A stretch of 64,000 nt of DNA from Collinsella aerofaciens (GTDB lineage Bacteria; Actinomycetota; Coriobacteriia; Coriobacteriales; Coriobacteriaceae), in assembly GCF_015670795.1 (NCBI RefSeq), contig NZ_JADPCJ010000005.1, positions 28,316-92,315 of the forward strand, written 5' to 3'. The translations under genes were made by a program, and so were the position numbers. The first letter of the stretch is position 1, and every line of letters begins with the position of its first letter. The notes below the pieces were generated by a model. That model made no database searches, was not told the origin of the DNA, and saw nothing but the letters and a program-made list of their open reading frames with translations. This document shows positions 8,828 through 18,093 of the stretch, in pieces.

Positions 8828-9052
8828 ACGAAATGACGACCGAACACCCCCAAAAATCGACCGTATGCCGAATTAGAAGTTCATTTTTTGCGGTAAAAAC
8901 GGTATATGAAAAAACTTTATCAACCGTTCTGACCGCTGCTATCTGGGCGATATTTCAGTTTGACGATGCGCCGAAGGAAAAACGTTTTATCAATGTTGAG
9001 CATCACACGGTCTGCATCGTTGCACTCGAGCCGTGTTTCCAATTGGAATGTT

Positions 9053-9200
9053 TTGGCTAGACGCGCCGCTTTGGGGTACCATAGCTCCACTATCAACTGC
9101 CGCTCAGCACGGCAGCCTTGATGAGCCCTTGCCCTTCTCCTGGGAATTATGATCGGGCATCAATCTGCTGAGTGGCCCGAATCCCAGGAGGGGACTCTAT
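9053..9200 (+). promoter_or_regulatory. Promoter and bistable, riboswitch-like leader of the P-type ATPase
   Basis: TTGGCT (9053-9058) and TACCAT (9077-9082) with an 18-bp spacer are a possible promoter. The ~110-nt leader can form two exclusive folds. Fold A: 9100-9109 pairs with 9166-9175 (10 bp, one G-U) around TTGAT-GCCC (9118-9128) with GGGC-ATCAA (9155-9163), leaving the ribosome site free. Fold B: CTGCCG/CGGCAG (9097-9102 with 9110-9115) and CTCCTGGGA (9137-9145) with TCCCAGGAG (9182-9190), which hides the AGGAGG. Crossing pairings such as these are typical of metal or metabolite switches. No known riboswitch class was matched by eye. Confidence 0.5.
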
Positions 9201-11882
9201 ATGCAAAAGGAATACCTGTCCGCCGCGGCGGAGGTACTCAGCGACCAAGGTGTCGATGAGTACCTCGGCCTGAGCAACGACGAGGCGTCGTCGCGCCTCG
9301 CCAAGACAGGCCCTAACAAGCTCGAGGAAGCCGAGAAGACACCGTTGTGGAAGCGCTTCTTTGAGCAGATGGCCGATCCCATGGTCATCATGCTGATCGT
9401 TGCCGCCGTCATCAGTGCACTCACGGGCATGGTCAAGGGCGAGGCGGACTTTGCCGACGTCGCCATCATCATGTTCGTCGTTATCGTCAACTCGGTGCTG
9501 GGCGTGGTTCAGGAGGCCAAGAGCGAGGAGGCTCTCGAGGCCCTGCAGGAGATGAGCGCGGCGCAGTCCAAGGTGCTGCGCGACGGCAAGCTCGTGCACC
9601 TGCCGAGCGCCGAGCTCGTGCCCGGTGACGTGATCATGCTCGAGGCGGGCGACTCCGTCCCGGCCGACTGCCGCGTGCTCGAGAGCGCCACGATGAAGAT
9701 CGAGGAGGCCGCCCTTACCGGCGAGTCCGTGCCCGTCGAGAAGCATGCCAACGTGATTGAGCTCGCCGCTGGCACCGACGACGTGCCGCTCGGCGACCGC
9801 AAGAACATGTGCTACATGGGTTCCACCGTGGTATACGGCCGCGGCCGCGCCGTCGTGGTCGGCACCGGCATGAACACCGAGATGGGTAAGATCGCCGGCG
9901 CCCTGGCCGAGGCCAAGGAAGAGCTCACGCCGCTGCAGGTGAAGCTTGCCGAGCTCAGCCGCATCCTCACCATCATGGTTATCGTCATCTGCGTCGTCAT
10001 CTTTGGTGTCGACATCATCCGCCACGGCGTGGGCAACGTTCTCACCGATCCGACCGCGCTGCTCGACACCTTTATGGTCGCTGTCTCGCTCGCCGTCGCC
10101 GCCATCCCTGAGGGCCTGGTTGCCGTCGTGACCATCGTGCTGTCGCTTGGCGTGACCAAGATGGCCAAGCGTCAGGCAATCATCCGCAAGCTCTCTGCCG
10201 TCGAGACCCTTGGCTGCACGCAGACCATCTGCTCCGACAAGACCGGTACCCTTACCCAAAACAAGATGACCGTCGTCAAGCACGAGCTCGCCGCGCCTAA
10301 GGAGAAGTTCCTGGCCGGTATGGCTCTGTGCTCCGATGCCCAGTGGGACGAGGAGCTGGGCGAGGCCGTGGGCGAGCCGACTGAGTGCGCGCTCGTCAAC
10401 GACGCCGGCAAGGCGGGGCTCACCGGCCTGACCGCCGAGCACCCGCGTGTGGGCGAGGCCCCGTTCGACTCCGGCCGCAAGATGATGTCCGTGGTCGTCG
10501 AGACCCTGGATGGCGAGTATGAGCAGTACACCAAGGGCGCGCCCGACGTGGTGATCGGCCTGTGCACCCATATCTACGACGGCGACAAGGTCGTTCCGCT
10601 GACCGAGGAGCGTCGTGCCGAGCTCGTGGCCGCCAACAAGGCCATGGCCGACGAGGCCCTGCGCGTACTGGCGCTGGCAAGTCGCACCTACACCGAGGTC
10701 CCGGACGACTGCAGCCCCGCTGCGCTCGAGCACGACCTGGTCTTCTGCGGCCTGTCTGGCATGATTGACCCGGTTCGCCCCGAGGTCGCCGACGCCATCC
10801 GCGAGGCGCACGACGCCGGTATCCGCACCGTCATGATCACGGGCGACCACATCGACACCGCCGTGGCCATCGCCAAGCAGCTGGGCATCGTCACCGATCG
10901 CAGCCAGGCCATCACCGGTGCCGACCTCGATCGCATGAGCGACGAGGAACTCGACGCGCACATCGAGGACTACGGCGTGTATGCCCGCGTCCAGCCCGAG
11001 CATAAGACACGCATCGTCGAGGCTTGGAAGTCGCGCGACCAGATCGTGGCCATGACGGGCGACGGCGTCAACGACGCCCCGTCCATCAAGCGCGCCGACA
11101 TCGGCGTTGGCATGGGCATCACCGGTACCGATGTCACCAAGAACGTCGCCGACATGGTGCTTGCCGACGACAATTTCGCCACCATCATCGGTGCCTGCGA
11201 AGAGGGCCGTCGCATCTACGACAACATCCGCAAGGTCATTCAGTTCCTGCTTTCGGCCAACCTTGCCGAGGTCTTCTCGGTATTCATCGCCACGCTCATC
11301 GGCTTTACCATCTTCCAGCCGGTGCAGCTGCTGTGGGTGAACCTGGTCACCGATTGCTTCCCCGCGCTCGCGCTGGGCATGGAGGACGCCGAGGGCGACA
11401 TCATGAAGCGCAAGCCGCGCAACGCCAAGGACGGTGTCTTTGCCGGACATATGGGTCTGGACTGCGTGGTCCAGGGCCTAATCATCACCGTGCTGGTGCT
11501 GGCGAGCTTCTTTGTGGGCGTGTACTTTGACATGGGCTACATCCACATCGCCGATATGATCGCCGGCAATGCCGACGAGGAAGGCGTGATGATGGCGTTC
11601 ATCACGCTCAACATGGTCGAGATTTTCCACTGCTTCAATATGCGCAGCCGTCGTGCGTCGCTGTTCACCATGAAGAAGCAGAACAAGTGGCTGTGGGCTT
11701 CCGCCGCGCTGGCACTGGTGCTGACGGTGATCGTGACCGTGCAGCCGACGCTTGCCGAGATGTTCTTTGGCCCCGTGACGCTTGAGCTCAAGGGCGTTCT
11801 TGCCGCGCTGGGCCTGGCCTTCCTGATCATCCCGCTGATGGAGATCTACAAGGCGATCATGCGCGCTGTGGAGAAAGAGTAA
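9201..11882 (+). CDS. Calcium-type cation-transporting P-type ATPase
   Basis: Membrane pump of the P2A/P2B (SERCA/PMCA-like) group, probably exporting Ca2+. Order of parts in 893 residues: N-terminal cation ATPase domain, M1-M2 (about 55-95), actuator loop with LTGESVPVEK, M3-M4 with PEGL in AAIPEGLVAVVTIVLSLG, the phosphorylation motif DKTGTLTQNK with Asp346, nucleotide-binding region with KGAPDV, the hinge TGDGVNDAPSIKRAD, then M5-M10. PEGL favours calcium; manganese or other cations cannot be excluded. The ribosome site AGGAGG (9186-9191) sits within an inverted repeat of the leader, so expression is likely controlled at translation. Confidence 0.93.
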   Translation: MQKEYLSAAAEVLSDQGVDEYLGLSNDEASSRLAKTGPNKLEEAEKTPLWKRFFEQMADPMVIMLIVAAVISALTGMVKGEADFADVAIIMFVVIVNSVLGVVQEAKSEEALEALQEMSAAQSKVLRDGKLVHLPSAELVPGDVIMLEAGDSVPADCRVLESATMKIEEAALTGESVPVEKHANVIELAAGTDDVPLGDRKNMCYMGSTVVYGRGRAVVVGTGMNTEMGKIAGALAEAKEELTPLQVKLAELSRILTIMVIVICVVIFGVDIIRHGVGNVLTDPTALLDTFMVAVSLAVAAIPEGLVAVVTIVLSLGVTKMAKRQAIIRKLSAVETLGCTQTICSDKTGTLTQNKMTVVKHELAAPKEKFLAGMALCSDAQWDEELGEAVGEPTECALVNDAGKAGLTGLTAEHPRVGEAPFDSGRKMMSVVVETLDGEYEQYTKGAPDVVIGLCTHIYDGDKVVPLTEERRAELVAANKAMADEALRVLALASRTYTEVPDDCSPAALEHDLVFCGLSGMIDPVRPEVADAIREAHDAGIRTVMITGDHIDTAVAIAKQLGIVTDRSQAITGADLDRMSDEELDAHIEDYGVYARVQPEHKTRIVEAWKSRDQIVAMTGDGVNDAPSIKRADIGVGMGITGTDVTKNVADMVLADDNFATIIGACEEGRRIYDNIRKVIQFLLSANLAEVFSVFIATLIGFTIFQPVQLLWVNLVTDCFPALALGMEDAEGDIMKRKPRNAKDGVFAGHMGLDCVVQGLIITVLVLASFFVGVYFDMGYIHIADMIAGNADEEGVMMAFITLNMVEIFHCFNMRSRRASLFTMKKQNKWLWASAALALVLTVIVTVQPTLAEMFFGPVTLELKGVLAALGLAFLIIPLMEIYKAIMRAVEKE

Positions 11883-11893
11883 CGTACCTGTCC

Positions 11894-11981
11894 GGGCCTG
11901 CCCCACGCCCTTTCTCCCTCACTGGTCCTCGCGCTTCGCGCTGCGGGATCGTTCGGGAGAAAGGGCTTCCGGGGCGGGCCC
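11894..11981. repeat. Large imperfect hairpin downstream of the P-type ATPase
   Basis: GCCCTTTCTCCC (11907-11918) pairs with GGGAGAAAGGGC (11955-11966), and GGGCCTGCCCC (11894-11904) pairs with GGGGCGGGCCC (11971-11981, one G-U). A small GCGCTTCGCGC hairpin lies inside. No T-run follows, so it is not a standard terminator. It may protect the transcript 3' end. Confidence 0.55.
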
Positions 11982-12041
11982 TGCGGTATCCTTGCTGGCT
12001 TTTCTCCCGCGCGGATGATAAAGGGCTGAGGGAAAGTTTGT

Positions 12042-12075
12042 GAGCTGGTCGGGCTTTGCCCGGCCAGCTCTTTTT
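12042..12075 (+). terminator. Rho-independent terminator before rsgA
   Basis: GAGCTGGTCGGGC and GCCCGGCCAGCTC form a stem with a TTT loop, followed by TTTTT. It ends transcripts from the P-type ATPase side and shows that rsgA starts further downstream. Confidence 0.85.
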
Positions 12076-12123
12076 GATTTAAAATACCTGCTCAGTTGTG
12101 ATTTATGGTGCTGGGAGGCGCTT

Positions 12124-13308
12124 GTGGGCAAGGCTAAGGCTAAGGCGAAGAAAAAGACGACGGGGGCGCGGGCTAAGCGCGATCGTCGTCGGAAGCTCGC
12201 GACCGAGGCTCCCGTATCTGCTGAGGAGCTGCTGGCAAGCGTGCCGGGGCTTGACGCGCTGCAGGACGTTCCGGCGTTTGATGACCTGCCAGTCGATGAA
12301 ACCCAGCAGACTGCCTTTGATGATTTCTGCGCACATGCCGAGGAGCCCGAGCAGATGCGGCTGGGTGCCGTGGTGCGCTTGGATCGCGGGTTTCCGCTGG
12401 TGGCGACTGCCGACGACACCTTCCGCGCCGAGCATGCCGTGGGGTTTGCCAAGTCGCGCGGCGAGGACGAGGTCCTGTTGCCTGCCGTGGGCGACCGTGT
12501 GGCGGTGCGCCGCGCTCCCGGGCACGATATGGGCGTGATTGAGTGCGTGCTGCCGCGCCGTACGAGCTTTGAGCGTTGGCGCGGCCGTGCCCGTGGAGAG
12601 CGCCAGGTGCTCTGCTCCAACGTGGATAGCGTGCTAATCGTGCAGGCGCTCGGTGCCGGCGAGGTGCTGCTCGACCGCGTGGCGCGCTCGCTGGTGTTGG
12701 CGCTCGACTGCGATGCCGAACCGGTGGTGGTGCTCACCAAAGCTGATCGCTGCGATGCCGAGGAGCTCGAGCGCGATCTGGACCGCATGCGCCGCCTGGT
12801 GGGTCCGGACGTGCGCGTGATCGTGACGTCCTCTGCCGAGGGGCGCGGCCTGGACGAGGTTCGTTCCTGCGTGCCTGCCGGGAGCTGCGCCATGATTCTG
12901 GGCGAGTCGGGTGCCGGCAAGTCGACGCTGCTCAATGCGCTGCTGGGCCACGATACGTTGGCGACTGGCGGTGTGCGCGAACGCGACGACCAGGGCCGTC
13001 ACACTACCGTCGCGCGCGTGATGGTGGCACTGCCGGGCGACGCCGGCGTGATCGCCGATGCCCCGGGCCTGCGCAGCTTACCGCTCGTGGGTCACGAGCG
13101 GGGTCTGGCGCGCGCCTTCCCCGAGATTGTCGAGGCATCGCGCGCGTGCCGGTTTGGCGATTGCACGCATACCCATGAGCCGGGTTGTGCCGTTCGCGAG
13201 GCCGAGGACGCCGGGCAGATCGACAGCCTGCGTTTGGAAACGTTCCAAAACCTGGCGTCATCCATGCGCGTGAGTGCTCAAATGCTCGATCCCGATGTCC
13301 ACCTGTAA
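12124..13308 (+). CDS. rsgA: Ribosome small subunit-dependent GTPase A
   Basis: Circularly permuted GTPase that helps late maturation of the 30S subunit. The order G4-G1-G3 is typical: TKADRCD near residue 205, P-loop GESGAGKST near 260, DAPGLRS near 310. A C-terminal zinc motif CRFGDCTHTHEPGC follows near 341. An OB-fold precedes the GTPase domain. The lysine-rich N-terminus (KAKAKAKKK) is an extra, probably RNA-binding tail. The GTG start at 12124 is chosen because GGGAGG lies five bases before it; any earlier start would fall in the terminator at 12042-12075. Length is 394 residues. It is a single-gene unit. Confidence 0.93.
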   Translation: MGKAKAKAKKKTTGARAKRDRRRKLATEAPVSAEELLASVPGLDALQDVPAFDDLPVDETQQTAFDDFCAHAEEPEQMRLGAVVRLDRGFPLVATADDTFRAEHAVGFAKSRGEDEVLLPAVGDRVAVRRAPGHDMGVIECVLPRRTSFERWRGRARGERQVLCSNVDSVLIVQALGAGEVLLDRVARSLVLALDCDAEPVVVLTKADRCDAEELERDLDRMRRLVGPDVRVIVTSSAEGRGLDEVRSCVPAGSCAMILGESGAGKSTLLNALLGHDTLATGGVRERDDQGRHTTVARVMVALPGDAGVIADAPGLRSLPLVGHERGLARAFPEIVEASRACRFGDCTHTHEPGCAVREAEDAGQIDSLRLETFQNLASSMRVSAQMLDPDVHL

Positions 13309-13325
13309 TTGATTTTTCCTATGAC

Positions 13326-13360
13326 AGCCGTCTTCCAACTGTTCGGGAGACGGCTTTTTT
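13326..13360 (+). terminator. Terminator of rsgA
   Basis: GCCGTCTTCC pairs with GGGAGACGGC (one wobble), followed by TTTTTT, 18 bp after the rsgA stop. Confidence 0.85.
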
Positions 13361-13398
13361 GCTGCGAAAAAGCCTCGAAACATGCAGTTTGCTGACGT

Positions 13399-13450
13399 GC
13401 TGACCAAAACCTTGCCACGAGCTTGACGGGCTGGTTAGTTTTTGGTCAGC
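13399..13450. promoter_or_regulatory. Inverted repeat upstream of the tad operon
   Basis: GCTGACCAAAA (13399-13409) and TTTTGGTCAGC (13440-13450) are perfectly inverted with 30 bp between them. A TTGACG hexamer lies within the spacer and TTGACA at 13457. The position, 110 bp before the first tad gene, suits an operator. Confidence 0.5.
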
Positions 13451-13560
13451 GATTGGTTTGACATCGAAAACCGAGATCGCGATTGCGCCGCTTTGCACTC
13501 TGACCACCCAGACAATGGTGGTACGGGCATTCGCCCGGCACTGCCATGAGAGGAGCGGCC

Positions 13561-14220
13561 GTGAACAAGAGCAAGCGCATCGCCATCAGTCTGGTCGCGG
13601 GCGTGCTCGCTGCGCTGCTCTGCATGGTTTACGGCTCGTCGATTCGCTCGCAAGCCGAACAGGTCCAGGCTGAGACCTTGGCCAAGTACGGTGGCGATCG
13701 CGCCGAGGTATGCGTCGCGGCGCGCGATATCGATGTGGGCGAGACCCTCGATGAGACCAATGTCATAACCCAGGAATGGCTGACGAGTCTGCTGCCGCGT
13801 GACGCGGCGACCGAGCTGCGCCAGGTGCGCGGCGACGTGACGACTTCGCGTATTCCCAAAAACGCCGTGATCTGCAATGTCTACACCAAGGCCGAGAGCC
13901 ACAAGCTCGAGGTGCCTAAGGGCAAGGTCGCCGTTTCGGTGGCGGTCGATGCCGAGCACTCGGTCGGCGGTGCTACGGGCGTGGGCAGCTACGTGGATGT
14001 GTATGTGCAAAAAGACGGCGTAACCGATCGACTGTGCGGCGCGTACGTGATCGATACCAGTGAGGATTCCGGCGCCACGCGCGAGGGCAAGATCGAATGG
14101 GTGACGCTGGCGGCTGACCCCGAAGACGTCAAGGAACTGCTGGGAGCCTCGGGCAAGGGAACGGTCAGCTTGACGATTCCCGCCACGGCGCGCGGCAAAA
14201 AGAGCGGAGGCGACGAGTGA
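13561..14220 (+). CDS. Flp pilus assembly protein RcpC/CpaB-like (SAF domain)
   Basis: First gene of the tad locus. A 219-residue protein with an N-terminal membrane helix (RIAISLVAGVLAALLCMVYG) and then a SAF-like domain (EVCVAARDIDVGETLDETNV), as in RcpC/CpaB, which acts outside the membrane in Flp pilus assembly. The rest contains AVSVAVDAEHSVGGATGVGSYVDVYV, the usual second RcpC region. GTG at 13561 is preferred since GGAG precedes it by six bases; an ATG at 13546 is in frame but has no ribosome site. It overlaps tadZ by one to four bases. In bacteria without an outer membrane, its role is probably at the cell wall. Confidence 0.82.
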   Translation: MNKSKRIAISLVAGVLAALLCMVYGSSIRSQAEQVQAETLAKYGGDRAEVCVAARDIDVGETLDETNVITQEWLTSLLPRDAATELRQVRGDVTTSRIPKNAVICNVYTKAESHKLEVPKGKVAVSVAVDAEHSVGGATGVGSYVDVYVQKDGVTDRLCGAYVIDTSEDSGATREGKIEWVTLAADPEDVKELLGASGKGTVSLTIPATARGKKSGGDE

Positions 14221-15869
14221 TGAAGGCGATCTGGCTTGCGTGCTGCGCGTGCGGCGATTACGGGCTGTTGCAGCGGGAAGTCGAGGGCCGTGATACGGGT
14301 GCACAGGTGCTTCGCGTGGGTGACCTGGACGGGCTGGTTTCCATGGCGCGGGCGTTTCCGTCGCGCCGCGGAGCTGCCATCATCGCGGCGTCTCTGTTTG
14401 ATACCGAAGATGTGCGCAAGACTGTTGCGCGCCTGACGGCCGAAGGCCGCGTGAGTCGCGTGGTCGTGTTGATAGAAGCACTCGATCCGTCGGATATCGA
14501 GGGGCTGTTTCGCGCAGGGGCGACCGAGGTCATCGCTGCGCACAGTATATGCGGCAACGGGCGAGCGGGCGAGGGAGCGGTTGATTCCGATCGGCGCATG
14601 ACGATTGAGCCCGATGCTTTTGTTGATAGGGAACCCGGGGCGCCTCGCGCTACAAGAGGCCCGCGTGTTGATGATTATGGAAAAGCGGAAGCCGAGCATG
14701 GTCGGCGCCCCCGGAACCCCCTTGTATACGATGACGCTGGAGGACCGGCGCAGCATGCTGGCGACTCCCCGGCTGTAGATATGGGATACGTGCGCGGCGT
14801 GAATCTGGCGGATGAACTCGACGAAGTTGAGGGCTTTGCCGGGTGCGGCGAGTTGTCGCTGATGCAGCATGAGCAGATTGCGCAGAACGAGCCTGCCTCG
14901 CAGACCGAACAAGCCGCCATGCCGGCTTGGACGCAGCGTGTAGTTGCGGCGGGGGAGACGGGGACGCTGTCACCGACGCCCGCCCCGCCGCCTCCGATGC
15001 CGCCGGCAGACGCTGCCGCTTCGCCGCATCGAGCTCCGGTCATCTGCGCCATTTCGGGTTCGGGCGGTTGCGGCAAGTCGACGATCGTTGCCACCATGGC
15101 ACACACATCGTCGCTGTTGGGCTTGCGTGCCGCCGTGCTCGACCTGGACCTGATGTTTGGAAACCTTTACGACTTGTTAGGCGTCGATGCTCCGCACGAT
15201 ATGGCGGCACTTATCGAGCCGTCGGCGGCGGGCACGCTCACCGAGCCGGATATCGTGGCCGCATCGATGCGCGTCGCCCCGGGCGTTACGCTCTGGGGTC
15301 CCGTCGCGGCGCCCGAGCAAGCCGAGCTCATGGCACGTCCGGTGGAGCTGCTGCTCGATGTCCTGCGTCGCGAATCCGACGTGGTCTTTATCGATACCTC
15401 GGTCTTTTGGGGCGATGCCGTGGCGGCTGCGGTGGCGGCGAGCGACCGTTGCCTGGTCGTTGGCGATGCGGCGGTGTCGTCCGCGACATCGGCGTCGCGC
15501 GTCATTGAACTGGCAAGTCGAGTAGGTGTGCCGCGCACGCGCATGAGCGCCGTGTTCAACCGGTTCGGTGCGCGCGGGGCAGACGAGGACGTCGCCATGC
15601 GCTTTGAGATTGCCTGTGCGTTGAGCTCCAAGATTCGTATCGCCGATGGCGGGCAGGATCTCGCCGCGCTCATGGCGTTTGGGCGCGCCGACGAGGCAGT
15701 GGGTCAGACGAGCGCTTTTGCGACCAGCGTGCGCGAGGCCACGCGCGAGATGCTCGTGGAACTGGGGTGCGCCGTCGGCCCTTGGAGCGATATAGTCGCC
15801 GACCGTGCAACGCGTACCGAACGCCCGCGTATCCGCCTTCCCTGGTCGCGCGAGGGTGATCAGCGATGA
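14217..15869 (+). CDS. tadZ: Tad pilus localisation ATPase TadZ/CpaE-like
   Basis: A 550-residue MinD/ParA-type ATPase that places the Tad machine at its cell site. Residues 1-120 look like the divergent receiver-like N-terminal domain. A low-complexity, Pro/Ala/Glu-rich linker of about 150 residues follows. The P-loop GSGGCGKSTIV is near residue 281, followed by AAVLDLDLMFGNL and DVVFIDTSVFWGD. The start is GTG at 14217 (GGAGG six bases upstream) or ATG at 14220; both overlap the previous stop. It overlaps tadA by four bases (ATGA). The linker is unusually long compared with the proteins I know. Confidence 0.85.
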   Translation: MMKAIWLACCACGDYGLLQREVEGRDTGAQVLRVGDLDGLVSMARAFPSRRGAAIIAASLFDTEDVRKTVARLTAEGRVSRVVVLIEALDPSDIEGLFRAGATEVIAAHSICGNGRAGEGAVDSDRRMTIEPDAFVDREPGAPRATRGPRVDDYGKAEAEHGRRPRNPLVYDDAGGPAQHAGDSPAVDMGYVRGVNLADELDEVEGFAGCGELSLMQHEQIAQNEPASQTEQAAMPAWTQRVVAAGETGTLSPTPAPPPPMPPADAAASPHRAPVICAISGSGGCGKSTIVATMAHTSSLLGLRAAVLDLDLMFGNLYDLLGVDAPHDMAALIEPSAAGTLTEPDIVAASMRVAPGVTLWGPVAAPEQAELMARPVELLLDVLRRESDVVFIDTSVFWGDAVAAAVAASDRCLVVGDAAVSSATSASRVIELASRVGVPRTRMSAVFNRFGARGADEDVAMRFEIACALSSKIRIADGGQDLAALMAFGRADEAVGQTSAFATSVREATREMLVELGCAVGPWSDIVADRATRTERPRIRLPWSREGDQR

Positions 15870-17194
15870 GCCTGCAAACGAGGATTAAGGCTGCCGGCGC
15901 TGCAGCGGCGGCAGCTCCTGTAGATGCGGGGCGTCGCCGCGCGGTGAAACGACGCACTAAGCGCGCCGTGATGGACCGCATGGGTTACGACGAAGTGGCG
16001 CGTATCAGCGCCTATATCGACCCGGCGCTTGCCCGCTCGGAATTGCGTCCCGCGGTGGAGGCGGCGCTCAATGTTGAGGAGCCGACCGATCTCGCGACGT
16101 CCGAACGCGAGACCATCATCGACGAGATTTTGGATGACGTGGTGGGCCTGGGGCCGTTGCAGCCGCTCATCGAGGACGACACCGTTACCGAGATCATGAT
16201 CAACGGCTGCCGCTCGGCCTTCTTTGAACGCGGCGGCGTCTTGTACCCTATCGAGCATGCGTTTGAGGATGATGAGCAGATCCGTGTGCTTATCGACCGC
16301 ATCATCTCGCCACTTGGCCGCCGTATCGACGAGCGCAGCCCCATCGTCAACGCTCGCCTTAAAACGGGCTATCGCGTCAACGCGGTGATTCCGCCTGTGG
16401 CGATTGACGGACCGATTCTCACCATCCGAAAGTTCTCGGACCGCATCTGCTCGCTGGACGAGCTTGTGGGGCTGGGGTCACTGCCGCTTTGGTATGCGCA
16501 GCTGCTGTCGTGCGCGGTGTCGCTGCGACAGGACCTGGCGGTTGCGGGAGGCACGGGATCTGGTAAGACCACCCTGCTCAACGCGCTGTCATGCGAGATT
16601 TCCACCGGCGAGCGCATCGTGACGATCGAGGACTCTGCCGAGCTCAAGTTTGCGCATCATCCGCACGTGGTGCGCCTAGAGGCGCGCGAGGCTTCAATTG
16701 AGGGCGAGGGCGCGGTGACGATCCGCGACCTGGTGACCAATGCCCTGCGCATGCGCCCCGACCGCATCGTGGTGGGCGAGGTGCGCGGTGCCGAGTGCTG
16801 CGACATGTTGCAGGCCATGAATACGGGCCACGACGGGTCGCTCACCACACTTCATGCGGGTTCAGAACAGGAGACCGTGGTGCGTCTGACGTTGCTTGCA
16901 CGTTATGGCATCGATCTGCCGAGCGAGCTCATCGAGGAGCAGATTGCCATGGCGCTCGACGACATCGTGATGTCCGAGCGCCACGCCGATGGCAGGCGCT
17001 TCGTCTCCTCGTATTCGGGGGTGCGTCGCGCCGCGTCGGGCGGCGTAGAGCTCGAGCGCTATGTGACTTTCGATGCCGCCGAGCGCACCTGGGCGCTTGA
17101 CCGCGAGCCGCCGTTTATCGCAGAAGGCCTGCGGTCGGGGACGCTCACACAAGAGGAGGTGGACGAATGGAGGTCGCTGTGCCCCTCGTCGTAG
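15866..17194 (+). CDS. tadA: Tad pilus secretion ATPase TadA/CpaF
   Basis: Hexameric type II/IV-family ATPase that powers Flp pilus assembly. In 442 residues: an N-terminal helical domain, then [17 protein letters not shown], Walker [13 protein letters not shown] near residue 227, the Asp box [10 protein letters not shown], Walker [13 protein letters not shown], and the His box TTLHAGS. It overlaps tadZ by four bases and tadB by 28 bp, a tightly coupled arrangement. Confidence 0.95.
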   Translation: MSLQTRIKAAGAAAAAAPVDAGRRRAVKRRTKRAVMDRMGYDEVARISAYIDPALARSELRPAVEAALNVEEPTDLATSERETIIDEILDDVVGLGPLQPLIEDDTVTEIMINGCRSAFFERGGVLYPIEHAFEDDEQIRVLIDRIISPLGRRIDERSPIVNARLKTGYRVNAVIPPVAIDGPILTIRKFSDRICSLDELVGLGSLPLWYAQLLSCAVSLRQDLAVAGGTGSGKTTLLNALSCEISTGERIVTIEDSAELKFAHHPHVVRLEAREASIEGEGAVTIRDLVTNALRMRPDRIVVGEVRGAECCDMLQAMNTGHDGSLTTLHAGSEQETVVRLTLLARYGIDLPSELIEEQIAMALDDIVMSERHADGRRFVSSYSGVRRAASGGVELERYVTFDAAERTWALDREPPFIAEGLRSGTLTQEEVDEWRSLCPSS

Positions 17195-18093
17195 GGGGTT
17201 TGGCAGGGTTTTCTGTTGCGACGGCGTGCGGGGCGGAACCTCGTGTGCCGCAGGTGCCGCCGGCGGAGCTGGCGCGTCAGGCGCTCGAGACGGTGGCAGA
17301 GAAGCTGCCGCGTGAGCTGGTGGAAAACGATCTGCTGAAAAAGATCGCCCGTTCGTGGGCATCGCTGGCTCCGGCGCATCGCCTTGGCCTCGTGATTGAA
17401 GATGCTTCGGGGCGTTTGGCGTTTCTACTGCTATCGAGCGGTGTCTGCAGCGTTTTACTAACGATGGTGTCGTTATCGCCCCTCGGGTTTGCCTTGGGAC
17501 TTGTTGCTCCGATTGCCGCTGGCGCCGCTCGGGATGGCTTTGAGAGCCGGCGCGAGCAACACGATGCAGAAGAGGCCATGCCCGAGGCGTTTACCGCACT
17601 TTCCATGTCGCTTGCCTCGGGACATTCGCTGGCCCAGGGCATGCGCTTTGTGGGCGCTCATGCGCAAGAACCGGTGCATACCGAGTTTTTGCGGGTGGCG
17701 GCGGCGATCGATTGCGGTATCTCGGCGACCGACGCGCTCGATGACTTGCTCGTGCGCATCGACGCCCCCGGTCTTTCGCTTGTGACCTTGGCGCTTAAGG
17801 TGTCACAGCGCACCGGCGCTCCGCTTGCCGACTTGCTGTCCGAGGCGTCGAGCATGGTAGGGGAGCGCATTGAGCTCAAGCGCCGCCTGGATGTCAAGAC
17901 GTCGCAGGCTCGCATGTCGGCGCATATGGTCGCGGCGATGCCGGCGGGCATGTGCGCGGTGTTGGTGCTGCTTTCGGCAGATTTTCGTCGCGGTCTTGCG
18001 ACGCCTGCCGGTGCGGGCGCTGTGGTGCTGGGTCTCGCCCTCAACGCCGTTGCCCTGGTGGTTATCCGGCGCATTATGAGGGTGGAGCTATGA
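17167..18093 (+). CDS. tadB: Tad pilus inner-membrane protein TadB
   Basis: A 308-residue platform protein with a type II secretion F domain (MPEAFTALSMSLASGHSLAQGM near residues 138-160, a classic segment of the F domain) and membrane helices around 85-120 and near both ends of the C-terminal half. It anchors TadA at the membrane. AGGAGGT precedes the ATG at 17167. It overlaps both neighbours. The first 30 residues include a short hydrophobic stretch. Confidence 0.9.
   Translation: MEVAVPLVVGGLAGFSVATACGAEPRVPQVPPAELARQALETVAEKLPRELVENDLLKKIARSWASLAPAHRLGLVIEDASGRLAFLLLSSGVCSVLLTMVSLSPLGFALGLVAPIAAGAARDGFESRREQHDAEEAMPEAFTALSMSLASGHSLAQGMRFVGAHAQEPVHTEFLRVAAAIDCGISATDALDDLLVRIDAPGLSLVTLALKVSQRTGAPLADLLSEASSMVGERIELKRRLDVKTSQARMSAHMVAAMPAGMCAVLVLLSADFRRGLATPAGAGAVVLGLALNAVALVVIRRIMRVEL

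Noticed and set aside
8833..9060. A 75-codon forward frame between pyk and the P-type ATPase
   Set aside because: No ribosome site, rare codons, and it overlaps the probable promoter zones of both genes.
9147..11450. A 767-codon open frame opposite the P-type ATPase
   Set aside because: No homology-like features; shadow of the real gene on the other strand.
12040..12123. An upstream start for rsgA
   Set aside because: It lies inside a Rho-independent terminator, and the encoded residues are not family-like.
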